Part shown: positions 8,927-18,165 of the stretch, piece after piece | Layout of the letters: each line of letters opens with the position of its first letter | How positions within the stretch are numbered: position 1 is the stretch's first letter | IMG/VR virus record: IMGVR_UViG_3300036770_002165 | Location: 1-64,000 of that record | Length of the DNA stretch: 64,000 nucleotides | Direction: 5' to 3' (one strand) | Origin: a virus | Made by a program: the position numbers and the translations under genes | Notes under the pieces: model-generated | Databases searched by the model: none | What the model was told of the DNA's origin: nothing | What the model saw: the letters and a program-made list of their open reading frames with translations, nothing else

Positions 8927-9658
8927 TCAGCCAAACATCTTCTTCCAGGTAGCAGGTCCTACGATACCATCTGCCTTGAGGCCGTTCTTGGATTGCCAAG
9001 CTTTGACCGCCTTATCTGTGGCTGCGTCAAACTTGCCCGTCTCTGGGGCCTTGACGATGGCCTGAACGAGCTGTGTAGCAGGTCCCTCCGAGCCAAGCTT
9101 CTGGGGTGTACCGGGGTACTGGAACAGCGAAGTGGTGTTCGAGGCTGGGGCAGTCTTGTATGCAGCTGGCTGTACAGCAGCAGGCTTACCACCGGTGATC
9201 TTAGCGAAGGCGTCGATGTAGTACTGGGGGTTGTCAGCGTGATCTGGGGCGATTTCAACGTGCCACCAGTCGCCGCCAGGGGTGCCAATAGTGGGCTTGT
9301 CGTAGACCTTCCAAGCGGCCCGATCACAACGCCAACCACGACCATGTGGCTTTAGGAAGTAATCGTGGATCTCCTCAATGAGGAGTATCTCAGCATTGGC
9401 GATCCAAAAGTCAACCACGGCCAAGGCCTTGTTGTAATCTCCAAAGCCCTTACCATTAGCCGCACGCCATGATAGGTCGGCAGCGCGACCAGTACCGTGT
9501 ACCGATGGCTTGCCGTTACCTCGCGCTGGGCGGATATTCCAGGTGCCGTTATTCCACACTCCATTGTTGAAGTGCTGGCATGTGAGCTTTACAAACGTCT
9601 CGGTACCGGCGCGCTTACCTGGTGCGTTCTTATCCCAACCAGTGTATTTACGTCCCAT
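8927..9658 (-). CDS. Endolysin: M15 peptidase plus peptidoglycan-binding domain
   Basis: 243 aa. The N-terminal domain has the zinc motif of M15 (VanY/D-Ala-D-Ala carboxypeptidase-like) peptidases: SVHGTGRAADLSW with His54 and Asp61, and WWHVEIA with His133. The C-terminal 60 residues are a PG_binding_1 domain (KLGSEGPATQLVQAI, then KADGIVGPATWKKMFG). It should cleave peptide cross-links in host peptidoglycan. It has no signal peptide, so it needs a holin; candidate holins are 11 kb upstream at 20.7-21.7 kb. Its position inside the tail genes suggests co-expression with late proteins. Confidence 0.9.
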   Translation of the reverse strand: MGRKYTGWDKNAPGKRAGTETFVKLTCQHFNNGVWNNGTWNIRPARGNGKPSVHGTGRAADLSWRAANGKGFGDYNKALAVVDFWIANAEILLIEEIHDYFLKPHGRGWRCDRAAWKVYDKPTIGTPGGDWWHVEIAPDHADNPQYYIDAFAKITGGKPAAVQPAAYKTAPASNTTSLFQYPGTPQKLGSEGPATQLVQAIVKAPETGKFDAATDKAVKAWQSKNGLKADGIVGPATWKKMFG

Positions 9659-9695
9659 AAATCCTCCTTAGGTTAATTCAATAGTACTACATGCT

Positions 9696-10097
9696 CTACG
9701 TAAGTAGTGACTTAATAGTTTCTACCCATTTTACAGTATCCTCATCCCACGAATAGACACCATCGTCGGTTGGGTACGGAAAAGGCGGGTCCCACAAACA
9801 AGTGTACTCATTTAACACCCACGATGGGTATGGCTTCGGTGGTATGAAGGCGTCCCTAATTTCATCGTAGGCGTAGCCAACCCCGGCGTAGTTCTTCCGT
9901 AGCGCCTTCGATTGATCCACTGACGGCTGACCGGTCGTTGAATCGTAATGTACCCCACCCCGGGTATTGTAGGAGGTCTGCACATAACGGTCGCCAGTAC
10001 GAGCACACAACTCGGCCTCTTTACCGTCATCTTCCTGACTACCGACCGTCACGAAAATAACGATGTTTTTTTCATCAAGTTTGGCAAAATGGCTCAC
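9696..10097 (-). CDS. Small tail-region protein of the aquatic-phage type
   Basis: 133 aa. It starts MSHFAKLDEKNIVIFVTVGSQ and contains YNTRGGVHYD and a Pro/Trp-rich centre. This plan is common in T4-like cyanophages and other marine myoviruses, where the protein is encoded beside tail fibres; the resemblance is from memory. Overlaps the glycine-rich adhesin by 4 bases. Role unknown, probably virion-associated. Confidence 0.7.
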   Translation of the reverse strand: MSHFAKLDEKNIVIFVTVGSQEDDGKEAELCARTGDRYVQTSYNTRGGVHYDSTTGQPSVDQSKALRKNYAGVGYAYDEIRDAFIPPKPYPSWVLNEYTCLWDPPFPYPTDDGVYSWDEDTVKWVETIKSLLT

Positions 10098-11014
10098 GAG
10101 AAGGTCACCGTTTCACTTGTTGTTGAAGTTGCAGTAACAGTACTAATTTTAAACCCACCGCTAATTGCCGTAGATTGTGTTACGCCAGCGCTAAAGGTAG
10201 CTGTTCTAGTGGCGGGGTATTTGATGACCACAACGCCAGAACCACCATTACCACTTGTCCCGTCACCGGAGTCACTGAACCCACTTCCACCACCTCCTCC
10301 ACCCCTATTTGCCGCCCCATTACCTGCCGTCACAGACCCTTTGCTGCCATTACCCCCAACGCCACTTCCCCCTATACCAGCTACGCCGGTGGAGCCGGAA
10401 TAATTACCTCCCCCTCCCCCTCCAGCGTAAGGTAATGACGTTCCAGTTATGGAGTTAGACAGCCCAACACCGCCATTTCCACCAGAGGAGTTTGTACTAT
10501 TAACTGCATTACCACCTACACCACCCGCACCTCCACCGCCTCCCCCAGCGTATGTTGCCGGTCCCCCACTTCCGTTACCATTTCCTCCGGAGCTACCCTG
10601 CCCTGATGTTCCGCTGCCACCAGTTGACCCGGTATAAGCGCCCCCACCCCCGCTACCCCCCGAGGGGGCTGCTCCTGTTGGGTTAATGTTACTAGCACCA
10701 CCACCACCACCGGTAGATGTTATCGTGCTAAATGTAGAGTTAAGGCCATTAGTCCCAGAGAATGGGTAAGGACTTACTGACGAGGATATGCCTGCTCCTC
10801 CACCCCCTATAATCAATGGGTAAATTTCGTTTGTTTCTAGTTCTACCTGACCAGTGCGCATACCCCCGGCACCCCCACCACCTCCGTGACGCCTACCTCC
10901 ACCTCCCCCTCCGGCTACTACAAGGTATTCAACAATTAGGGTAAGTACCTCTGACGTGTCTCGATATACGCTTTGTGGTCCGTAATTCCCTCGTAAACTT
11001 CCCATCAAAGGCAT
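10094..11014 (-). CDS. Glycine-rich adhesin / receptor-binding tail tip protein
   Basis: 306 aa. Residues about 30-230 are dominated by Gly runs (five to six in a row) separated by short Thr/Ser/Asn segments, typical of polyglycine-II adhesin domains in distal tail fibres. The N-terminus MPLMGSLRGNYGPQS matches that of the 11455-12441 protein (MPFISSVRGTFGPTS), a shared attachment module. EYLVVAGGGGGG marks entry into the Gly domain in both. The C-terminus is a Thr-rich beta segment. It should bind the host surface receptor. Confidence 0.82.
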   Translation of the reverse strand: MPLMGSLRGNYGPQSVYRDTSEVLTLIVEYLVVAGGGGGGRRHGGGGGAGGMRTGQVELETNEIYPLIIGGGGAGISSSVSPYPFSGTNGLNSTFSTITSTGGGGGASNINPTGAAPSGGSGGGGAYTGSTGGSGTSGQGSSGGNGNGSGGPATYAGGGGGGAGGVGGNAVNSTNSSGGNGGVGLSNSITGTSLPYAGGGGGGNYSGSTGVAGIGGSGVGGNGSKGSVTAGNGAANRGGGGGGSGFSDSGDGTSGNGGSGVVVIKYPATRTATFSAGVTQSTAISGGFKISTVTATSTTSETVTFS

Positions 11015-11060
11015 TTGTCTTAATCTCCCAGTATATTTTTAACTTTATTAAGTATAGTTC

Positions 11061-11444
11061 CTACTTAGTCACCATAGTTTTGGTATAAACCTCATCAACC
11101 CATAATAAATTATTTTGCAAAAAAATTCCCATGCTTTTGAGTAGTTTGTTAAGCTTAAGCTCTCCTTCTATTCCCCAAAACTCATGGGTTATTGACCAGC
11201 CATTCATCACAACGAAATAGTGCGCGTATGGGCACCACGCTGCGTAAACTCCGAGGGGACCTGAGGATTCGTATATTACCTCCCATATATCAACATCCTC
11301 AAATTTTATAGGCCTTTCTGACCCCCATACTGGATTAGGTGGCATATATTGATAAATTGAATTATAGTTCATCCAATTTTCATCAAATAGTTCCCCGTCA
11401 TGTATTTGTGAAAGGATATTATTAGTTGATTTCCAACGCGGCAT
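11061..11444 (-). CDS. Aromatic-rich tail-region protein between the two adhesins
   Basis: 127 aa, starting MPRWKSTNNILSQIHDGELF, rich in Trp, Tyr and Phe. Similar short proteins accompany fibre genes in marine myoviruses (recalled resemblance only). Its base composition is noticeably more A/T-rich than its neighbours, consistent with acquisition from another phage. It lies between two paralogous adhesin genes and may be a chaperone or alternate tip module. Function not established. Confidence 0.6.
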   Translation of the reverse strand: MPRWKSTNNILSQIHDGELFDENWMNYNSIYQYMPPNPVWGSERPIKFEDVDIWEVIYESSGPLGVYAAWCPYAHYFVVMNGWSITHEFWGIEGELKLNKLLKSMGIFLQNNLLWVDEVYTKTMVTK

Positions 11445-11454
11445 AACATTATGC

Positions 11455-12441
11455 CTATGTCAAATACCTGATTATTACTATCCCTGAACCGCCATCTCCG
11501 CCTTTACCCGTAGCGTCACCATTAGATGAACCACCACCACCGCCACTACCAGTGTTAACAGTACCATTAGAGCCTTGAGTAGTCCCACCGTTGCCACCTA
11601 TACCAGATCCACCAGTACCATGATTTTTAACTGATGTACTAGTTGATTGCGAGTTACCATATGTAGAGCCTCCACCGCCAGCAGCATAAAATGTGGGTGA
11701 TCCAGAAATGCTCGACGATAGCCCGGCACCGCCATTACCACCACTAGGCTGCGCTCTAACATTACCGTTTTGACCTACTCCACCAGCACCGCCACCACCG
11801 CCAGCGCCAGCCCAAGCCCCAGACGTATGACCGTTTCCACCGGCGCTTCCTTGACCTGATGTTGCAGCTCCACCTGGATAGTTACCGCCAGCTGAGTTTT
11901 CTCCACCACCACCGCCAGAACCGCCAGAAGTACCACCACCAGCTGATACTGTTATTCCTTGAACGTTACTGGTAACACCAGGTGAACCACCACCACCACC
12001 ACCTATTGCTGTAAGTCCAAATGCTGAGCTTGATGACCCACGCTGTCCTAGGTAACCTGTTGAATTAGTAAAATTAAACTGTGTTTCCACAGCGCCAGTT
12101 CCAACGACTATTGTGTTGCTTTGGTTTGACGTGGATGTACTTCCTGTTAATAGACCACCACCGCCGCCACCACCTGCATGGCGTGAACCACCGCTTCCAC
12201 CGCCAGCAACTACCAAATATTCAATTGATAGAGAACTAAGAGACCCCAAAGTAAATGATGAAGATCCAGTGTTTGTAAAAGTGTGTATCCGGTAACCACC
12301 AGCAGTAGAGACGTCCCCCCCAGATGGAAGAATAAAACCAGGATTTTGACGTGAAGCTTCAGTCAGTTGACCACCATTGGAAACGCCTCTGTTTTCCGAC
12401 GTTGGGCCAAAAGTCCCCCGGACACTACTAATAAACGGCAT
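11455..12441 (-). CDS. Glycine-rich adhesin / receptor-binding tail tip protein, paralogue
   Basis: 328 aa. N-terminal module MPFISSVRGTFGPTSENRG, a linker with GYRIHTFTNTGSSSF, the entry motif EYLVVAGGGSGGSRHAGG, then about 230 residues of Gly-rich repeats ending GGDGGSGIVIIRYLT. That C-terminal GIVIIRY strand is typical of this adhesin type (GVVVIKY in the paralogue). Two adhesins with one shared anchor suggest alternative or mixed receptor binding. Confidence 0.82.
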   Translation of the reverse strand: MPFISSVRGTFGPTSENRGVSNGGQLTEASRQNPGFILPSGGDVSTAGGYRIHTFTNTGSSSFTLGSLSSLSIEYLVVAGGGSGGSRHAGGGGGGGLLTGSTSTSNQSNTIVVGTGAVETQFNFTNSTGYLGQRGSSSSAFGLTAIGGGGGGSPGVTSNVQGITVSAGGGTSGGSGGGGGENSAGGNYPGGAATSGQGSAGGNGHTSGAWAGAGGGGGAGGVGQNGNVRAQPSGGNGGAGLSSSISGSPTFYAAGGGGSTYGNSQSTSTSVKNHGTGGSGIGGNGGTTQGSNGTVNTGSGGGGGSSNGDATGKGGDGGSGIVIIRYLT

Positions 12442-12452
12442 GTTCAGCCTTT

Positions 12453-15400
12453 CTAGAAGTTCAAGTTTGCAGAACCAAGAACTATATAAGCGTCTGACCT
12501 TCGTAGTAGTGAAAATGTAAATATATCAATTTTACCAGCCGATGATGTTGGTGTTGGAATTACGTTTGCCGCCCACCTTAATGTTTGCGCAACGTTGTTT
12601 ATCCAAAGGCTTGTTGGTTTGTACCCTGTTGCGCCTTGTGTAACTATTAAGTTAATAGTTGTAATGCGACCATTATCAGTTGGAACGTCAGTAATACGGA
12701 ATGAAAAATCAGCAGCAGGTGTGTTAGTTACATATACAATGTTTCCGTTTGTGTATGAAACTGTTATTACGTTTGCTGAAATTGACGCATCAACAACATC
12801 TTCAATCATTTCCTGGACGCGAACACCGCCGCTAAACGACGGGGTGCCAGTAAACGATGGATTACCGCTGAATATGGGGGATCCGCTAAAGGTGGGATTT
12901 CCGGTGAAGGTACCGTTGCCCGAGAAAGTACCACTCATAACAGCGCTTGCGCTGAATGCTGGATTTCCGCTAAACGTTGGATTGCCAGTGAAATCAGGGT
13001 TACCAGTGATTTCTGGCGTTCCCGGCAGAACTAGCCCACCAACTTTTAGATTGGGGAATACCAAATCTCCGTCGGAAAGATTAACAGTATCAGTAGGTTT
13101 GCTATAATCGCTGCCCACAACCTTAGATGGGACGTTAGCTACCAGGTTCCACGTACCGTCTGAGTCATCGCGAATAAGTCCTGCGTACTTGGTGCGCGTG
13201 TTTACAGTTGCTGTACCACTAGTGTTAGTCGGTGCTACAGGTCCTGTGAAGTCAAAACTTACTGAGGCCCCGGAGGCTGAAGCGACGAAGTTCTTAGTAC
13301 CGTTTAGCCCTGACACACCGGAACCGGCTATTATTAGGCTATCACCGTTCACTATACCGGTGGGTACGTCTGGTTGAACAAATCCACCGGTGTCTGCTAC
13401 CTGGGTAATGTTGCCGCTAGTAACGGAGTAGGTGATAGTGTCAACTCCTACTGTTGCTACAGTAAATGTCCCGTCAAATGGAGCACCCAGTCCAGTGACT
13501 GTTACGGTTTCACCGGCTTGAATTGAGTGTGACTCAACAAACGTGATGGTAGCAATAGAGTTTTCTACGGCTTTAAATGCCGAAGCATAACCCTTACGAG
13601 TTACAACACCAACACTTGCGCTTGATGCGAATGTACCAATATCAAAAACAACCGACGCTGATCCAAGACTGGCCTTGTACTCTGCTAGAAATCCTCGATC
13701 GCTTGTGTTTTCTGTGGCTTCTTCACCAACTACAAATATTGGAGTAGTTGAAACCACTGTTTCAGCCTCGAACGCACCACCAAAAATTGTTAAAGAACCG
13801 TTGATCGTTACGTCTCCAAGGACGTTCATATTTCCTTGAGTACCAACACCGCCGACAACGGTTAGAGCTCCCGTTGATGGGCTGGTCGACTCTGTTGCAA
13901 TTTCAATATGTACATTTGTATCTGGGGTGATCGACATCTGCTCGTTATCGCTGAGCAGGCCACCCGCTGCAAAAACGATCTTGTTCTCTGAACCGTTTCC
14001 GCCGGTTGCAATGACCAGGTTGCCTTTACCGGAAGTACCCACTGGGGCTTCCATGAAGATGTACCCATCGTTGATGCCGGTGCTGCTGAACTCAGGATCC
14101 GAGAACGTGCTAGATGTAATACCCATGTCGATCCAGCCCGAAGCATCATCACCATTGTCGGCATACGCAATGAAGTCAGCTGAAGCATCAGAACCGCTGT
14201 TTACGTTGACAAATGAGATCTGGGCGTAATCGTTCTCGTCGACTGAGAATACGGCAACGGGGTTAGTGAGGGTTGCGGAAGCTTTGAATGTCTGAGCGTC
14301 ATCACCAACTGTGAGAATTCCTGTACCAGCAACGTTAAGCTCACCTTGAGAGTTAATGTCACCGATTACCTCAATGCCAGAAGGGGTCACCTTTAGCTGT
14401 TCTGTGCCGCTGGTTAGACCACCTGCTGCGATTACAACACTGTTTTCAACACCGTTTGTTCCAGTTGCAATAACCAAGTTACCGTCACCGGTAGTTCCGG
14501 ACGGGGCCTCCATGAAGATGTAGCCATCGTTTTCACCAGTAAGACTAAACGCCGGATCCGAGAACGAACTGGACGTAATGCCCATATCAATCCAGCCGGA
14601 GTCGTCATCGCCGTTATTTGCGTAGGCAATGAAGTCAGTAGACGCATCCGCACCACTGTTTAGGTTCACAAACGAGATCTGAGCGTAATTGTTAGCATCT
14701 GCCTGACCGACAATTACTGGGTTTGTAAGACCGGCGCTGGCGCTAAAACCTTCAGCTGAAGAACCCGCGTATAGGTAAATGTTTGCTGTTACTTCATCAG
14801 CAGCCAGCTCTGATGTCCATGCAGTGGTTGTACCGTTTGTAGTTAAATATTTGCCTGCGTTACCAGTTTGTACTGCGATTTCACCGCTAAGAGCCCCTTG
14901 AGCTAAAAGTGTCCAATCGGTATCGTTATCGAAACTAGTTGCGTCTGAGGTGAACGTGTCAGTTGCTAGGTAAGTGTTCCCTCCGTAAAATACGGCGTCG
15001 CCTTCCAGATACGAGGTGCTCAACGCATAAGTGCCACGCCAACGAATACCAGTTGTGAGTAGCTCCCACTTGCTGGCAGCTAGATCAGTGACGAATGTTC
15101 CTGATGTGTGTGCTTCTACACAGACGTACACGTAAGCGCCGTAAGTAACAACATCGTTGAGATCGTATGAGGTACTAGTTGCCCAAGCTGATTCCCAATC
15201 AAAACCCTTGGTTTGTAGCGACCACTTATTGTTACCCAAATCGGTCGAGAATGTTCCAGAGGTGTGGTTAACCTCTGCAACATACAAGTAGTTTCCAAAT
15301 GCAACTACATCACCTGAGAAATACCCAGTCGATGTTGCCCACGTACCTCTCCAGTTTGTTCCCTCAACAAGAAGCTCCCAGTATGAGGCCACCCGATCGG

Positions 15401-15701
15401 TGTCAAATAACCCAGAGGTATGAATTGTTGTACAAATATATACGCTATTACCGTATGTGACTATGTCGTTTAGGAAATAGTTAGTTGAGGTTGCCCACGC
15501 ACCCCTGACATCAAAACCCTCGGCCATTTTTGCCCAGTAAGTAGTGCTTGTAGGCGCGTTACCGGTTGTAACAGTGGGGTTTACATAAACGTAGGATGAT
15601 CCACCGTATGAAACTACGTCGTTAAGTTCATAGGAAGCAGAAGCACCATAGGTTCCACGGTGGTAAAACCGTAGACGGCCCAGATCAATGGATCGTGACA
15701 T
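12453..15701 (-). CDS. Long tail fibre with carbohydrate-binding-like repeats
   Basis: 1082 aa, the largest gene in the window. The N-terminal 270 residues are five tandem units of about 50 aa, each with a W/Y-x-x-G-T/A-W-A-T-S-T-x-Y-x-x-x-D-V-V-x-Y-G core, resembling chitin-binding type 3 modules. Next come two paralogous domains of about 120 aa (each with YAQISFVN, WIDMGITSS and DGYIFMEAP). After a linker and Ig-like segment with SIQAGETVTVTG there is a block of short N-P-x-F-x-G repeats, then a C-terminal domain ending VLGSANLNF. Similar architecture occurs in cyanophage structural proteins. It should be a trimeric fibre that binds host polysaccharide. Confidence 0.82.
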   Translation of the reverse strand: MSRSIDLGRLRFYHRGTYGASASYELNDVVSYGGSSYVYVNPTVTTGNAPTSTTYWAKMAEGFDVRGAWATSTNYFLNDIVTYGNSVYICTTIHTSGLFDTDRVASYWELLVEGTNWRGTWATSTGYFSGDVVAFGNYLYVAEVNHTSGTFSTDLGNNKWSLQTKGFDWESAWATSTSYDLNDVVTYGAYVYVCVEAHTSGTFVTDLAASKWELLTTGIRWRGTYALSTSYLEGDAVFYGGNTYLATDTFTSDATSFDNDTDWTLLAQGALSGEIAVQTGNAGKYLTTNGTTTAWTSELAADEVTANIYLYAGSSAEGFSASAGLTNPVIVGQADANNYAQISFVNLNSGADASTDFIAYANNGDDDSGWIDMGITSSSFSDPAFSLTGENDGYIFMEAPSGTTGDGNLVIATGTNGVENSVVIAAGGLTSGTEQLKVTPSGIEVIGDINSQGELNVAGTGILTVGDDAQTFKASATLTNPVAVFSVDENDYAQISFVNVNSGSDASADFIAYADNGDDASGWIDMGITSSTFSDPEFSSTGINDGYIFMEAPVGTSGKGNLVIATGGNGSENKIVFAAGGLLSDNEQMSITPDTNVHIEIATESTSPSTGALTVVGGVGTQGNMNVLGDVTINGSLTIFGGAFEAETVVSTTPIFVVGEEATENTSDRGFLAEYKASLGSASVVFDIGTFASSASVGVVTRKGYASAFKAVENSIATITFVESHSIQAGETVTVTGLGAPFDGTFTVATVGVDTITYSVTSGNITQVADTGGFVQPDVPTGIVNGDSLIIAGSGVSGLNGTKNFVASASGASVSFDFTGPVAPTNTSGTATVNTRTKYAGLIRDDSDGTWNLVANVPSKVVGSDYSKPTDTVNLSDGDLVFPNLKVGGLVLPGTPEITGNPDFTGNPTFSGNPAFSASAVMSGTFSGNGTFTGNPTFSGSPIFSGNPSFTGTPSFSGGVRVQEMIEDVVDASISANVITVSYTNGNIVYVTNTPAADFSFRITDVPTDNGRITTINLIVTQGATGYKPTSLWINNVAQTLRWAANVIPTPTSSAGKIDIFTFSLLRRSDAYIVLGSANLNF
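13945..14765 (-). repeat. Internal duplication in the long tail fibre gene
   Basis: Two direct repeats of about 360 bp (roughly 14405-14765 and 13945-14300) encode paralogous 120-aa domains. Shared peptides include YAQISFVN, NGDD-SGWIDMGITSS, NDGYIFMEAP and GNLVIATG. The copies differ at many third positions, so the duplication is old. Confidence 0.8.
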
Positions 15702-16123
15702 TAAAAAACCTCCATAACGAAGTGGCCATTGTAGCTTCCGCCGCCACTAGTATACCAATAGAAATCTGCCTGGCTGTAAGTTATCATCCAGTTTTTGTAA
15801 ACAGTTGGACTTGCAGGATCAAGTATTTGCCACTTGTCGAGATTTGATTGCGCACTATCCAAAGTCTCTGACTGGTCGTAATAAGGATCCTCAGTTGTTA
15901 GGGTGGAGTCCCCAACCCTGTAGTCAGGAATTTGGATAACAGTTTCTTCGTCGTCTATTTCTTGTATGGTAAGCCTGCCCGTTAATGGGTTGTACTGGAT
16001 TCCGTAAAAGTAATTAAAGTCGTTAGAGAATAATTCATCTACGGATGGATCCCAAATCACTTCTTTTGTATTTATTGTATGTGATTTTTGTGTACCTGGA
16101 GTAGTTACGGCAAAACCTGGCAT
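15701..16123 (-). CDS. Unknown tail-region protein (140 aa)
   Basis: 140 aa, acidic, no motif recognised, predicted mainly beta. Its last base is the first base of the long-fibre start codon region, so the two genes are translated together. It could be a fibre adaptor or baseplate-peripheral protein. Confidence 0.6.
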   Translation of the reverse strand: MPGFAVTTPGTQKSHTINTKEVIWDPSVDELFSNDFNYFYGIQYNPLTGRLTIQEIDDEETVIQIPDYRVGDSTLTTEDPYYDQSETLDSAQSNLDKWQILDPASPTVYKNWMITYSQADFYWYTSGGGSYNGHFVMEVF

Positions 16124-16138
16124 GTCATTCCAATCAAA

Positions 16139-16450
16139 TTACTGTAGTTGGTCGATACCATTGAGTATAAATGAAACTTGACCAGTGGACGATCTAACGT
16201 ATATAAGATCATTTGGGTTTGCTGTAAACCTAAATGTTTCAAAGGTGTTGTTTTCTGATAGTGGCAAATCTTTGCAAAGATACCCAGCCTGCGAGGTTGC
16301 GGGATCTAGCACCCACACACTAATGGCTGCCGGGTAGGTTTCTTTGTTAGTAGCTATTACCGAAGCCAAAAGGTACGTATCAGAGTCGTAAATCATAGTA
16401 TCTGTGTTTGCTGCTGGATTTACCGTTATGATTCTCTGTATTTGTGACAT
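16139..16450 (-). CDS. Small tail-region protein (103 aa)
   Basis: 103 aa, predicted all-beta, starts MSQIQRIITVNPAANTDTMIY. Short proteins with this N-terminal style occur beside fibre genes in cyanophage-like tails. One base separates it from the upstream 555-aa fibre gene. Probably virion; function unknown. Confidence 0.6.
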   Translation of the reverse strand: MSQIQRIITVNPAANTDTMIYDSDTYLLASVIATNKETYPAAISVWVLDPATSQAGYLCKDLPLSENNTFETFRFTANPNDLIYVRSSTGQVSFILNGIDQLQ

Positions 16451-16451
16451 A

Positions 16452-18119
16452 TTAATTTCCCATCCAATAAGTTAATGACAAGTCGCCTCCGCCTCCGCCA
16501 CCACCGGTAATTGTTGCCCAGGAGAAGTCGTAGTTAGCATTCGTTAGCTTGATTAGACTTTGCCCAGCATTACCGCCCGTAGGGATAATTGTTGTTGGTA
16601 TATATTTTGTACCATTGTACATTAGCACTTGATACTGAGTACTGCTAGTAGTGTCAAGCTCAATCCCATCAACAGTTAGCACTGATGTAGCAACCGTCCC
16701 GTTACTGGTAAGACCGTTAGAGAAGGTATGAACAGCCGTTACAGTCCTAGCTGTGCTGGTGTGCATGTACTGCAGGTGATCGTCGTCAGCAAGGCCAGCC
16801 TGCGAACCGTGATCAAGTACCGGTGTAGTGGGAACTCCCCCTCCAGCTGGAATTATGGTGCGCAAATCCCAAACTGCGGTAAAGGCAGACTTCACAGAGT
16901 TAGTAAAGTCTGTCTTAGTTCTATAGACAATTTTATACAGAGGTCTGAATTCAAATACAGGAAAATCTGTGAGGTCAAGTTGGTCGAATGTAACTGCGTC
17001 AGCCTCTCCCTGAGTACCGTATTCACCTTGACCTAGCAGGGCGAGTATTGGGCTATCGAGATTGTTAGTTGCAACAACCCATGAAATGCCGAATTTGTTG
17101 GAGCCAATATCTGGGGTCGACCACGTGCCAGCAGTGTTCAAGTTGTAGGTAGCAAGTGCCGTGCCGACCCGCAATGGGAACTGCGTGGCTGTAGCCTTTT
17201 TCCATACAGAACCTGACCGGTAGAAAACGGGTATCTGAGCTGGTCCGTTGAGGATTTGCTCCCAGGAATTTGCGGCGGGTGAGGAACTGTGGGTGACATC
17301 AACCTGTAGGTCTTCATCAAAGAACGTACCGTCAGCAATGGAGATCTGGGCGTGCGAATCAGCACTACCGTCTCCGACAACGGTGTAGCCAAGTGCCCCA
17401 AACCCGCTAGCAATTGCGGCACCACGTGTGCGGTGGAGGTATTCGTGTGTCTGCCAGTCAAGGACTACCCCATGACGCTCATCGGCAAAGAAATAGGCTG
17501 CGCCGTCAGTCGCGTTCCAATATACATAAGCAATGGGGGTATCAGAGTCCCACGTGAAGTAGCTCGTCTTGTAGCTTAAAACTCCAGTTGAACTAAAGTA
17601 TATGTAGTAAAGACCACTTGTATTGGGTATGTCAACTGTCTCTGTTGTTGACTTAACGTACCTAACGCCTTTACACCAGACATCATATGAAGTAGCCACT
17701 GGCGCAATTGAGAACCGCCGATTGCCTGCATCAAAAGAAATAGTGCTATCGGTGCGTGTTGGGAAGCCAATCGGCTCACCAGTGGCTTCATAGATCTCCT
17801 GGGCCTTCTGCTTTGTGGGTACAAACGCAGTACCGTTGTACACTAGTGCGTAGTTTGTGGAAGCGCCAACGGTCGTTATTTCAGTGTCGTATACGTACAG
17901 CCCTTGAGAATCAAGAACGTCGTCCGTAGTTAGTGTGTTTGCTGCCGACCTATATAGGTTTACATCACCAGATTCGGACCCACTTCCCCAGGTAAGTCGG
18001 CCTCCAGCGTCTACGGCAAGGCGCGCGTGCTGTTCTCCAGCAACGCCAACGTCAATAGCAGTGTCGGCAGCGGTGTTGAAGAACCGCGCTCTAATTGCTG
18101 ATAGAAATTTGCCTGCCAT
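16452..18119 (-). CDS. Tail fibre / baseplate-associated protein (555 aa)
   Basis: 555 aa. The N-terminus MAGKFLSAIRARFFNTAADTAI resembles fibre proteins with a short anchoring helix followed by beta repeats. YNGTAFVPTKQKAQ and MYNGTKYIPTTI mark repeated fibre modules, and a Gly-rich run near the end (TGGGGGGGDLSLTYW) suggests a trimerising tip. The central 200 residues have a distinct beta-rich domain with WQTHEYLHRTRGAAIASG. It belongs to the contiguous tail-fibre block. Confidence 0.72.
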   Translation of the reverse strand: MAGKFLSAIRARFFNTAADTAIDVGVAGEQHARLAVDAGGRLTWGSGSESGDVNLYRSAANTLTTDDVLDSQGLYVYDTEITTVGASTNYALVYNGTAFVPTKQKAQEIYEATGEPIGFPTRTDSTISFDAGNRRFSIAPVATSYDVWCKGVRYVKSTTETVDIPNTSGLYYIYFSSTGVLSYKTSYFTWDSDTPIAYVYWNATDGAAYFFADERHGVVLDWQTHEYLHRTRGAAIASGFGALGYTVVGDGSADSHAQISIADGTFFDEDLQVDVTHSSSPAANSWEQILNGPAQIPVFYRSGSVWKKATATQFPLRVGTALATYNLNTAGTWSTPDIGSNKFGISWVVATNNLDSPILALLGQGEYGTQGEADAVTFDQLDLTDFPVFEFRPLYKIVYRTKTDFTNSVKSAFTAVWDLRTIIPAGGGVPTTPVLDHGSQAGLADDDHLQYMHTSTARTVTAVHTFSNGLTSNGTVATSVLTVDGIELDTTSSTQYQVLMYNGTKYIPTTIIPTGGNAGQSLIKLTNANYDFSWATITGGGGGGGDLSLTYWMGN

Positions 18120-18165
18120 AGAGCCTCAACTCTGTGGGTGTGTAGTGGCCCCGCAAGGCCTGTGA

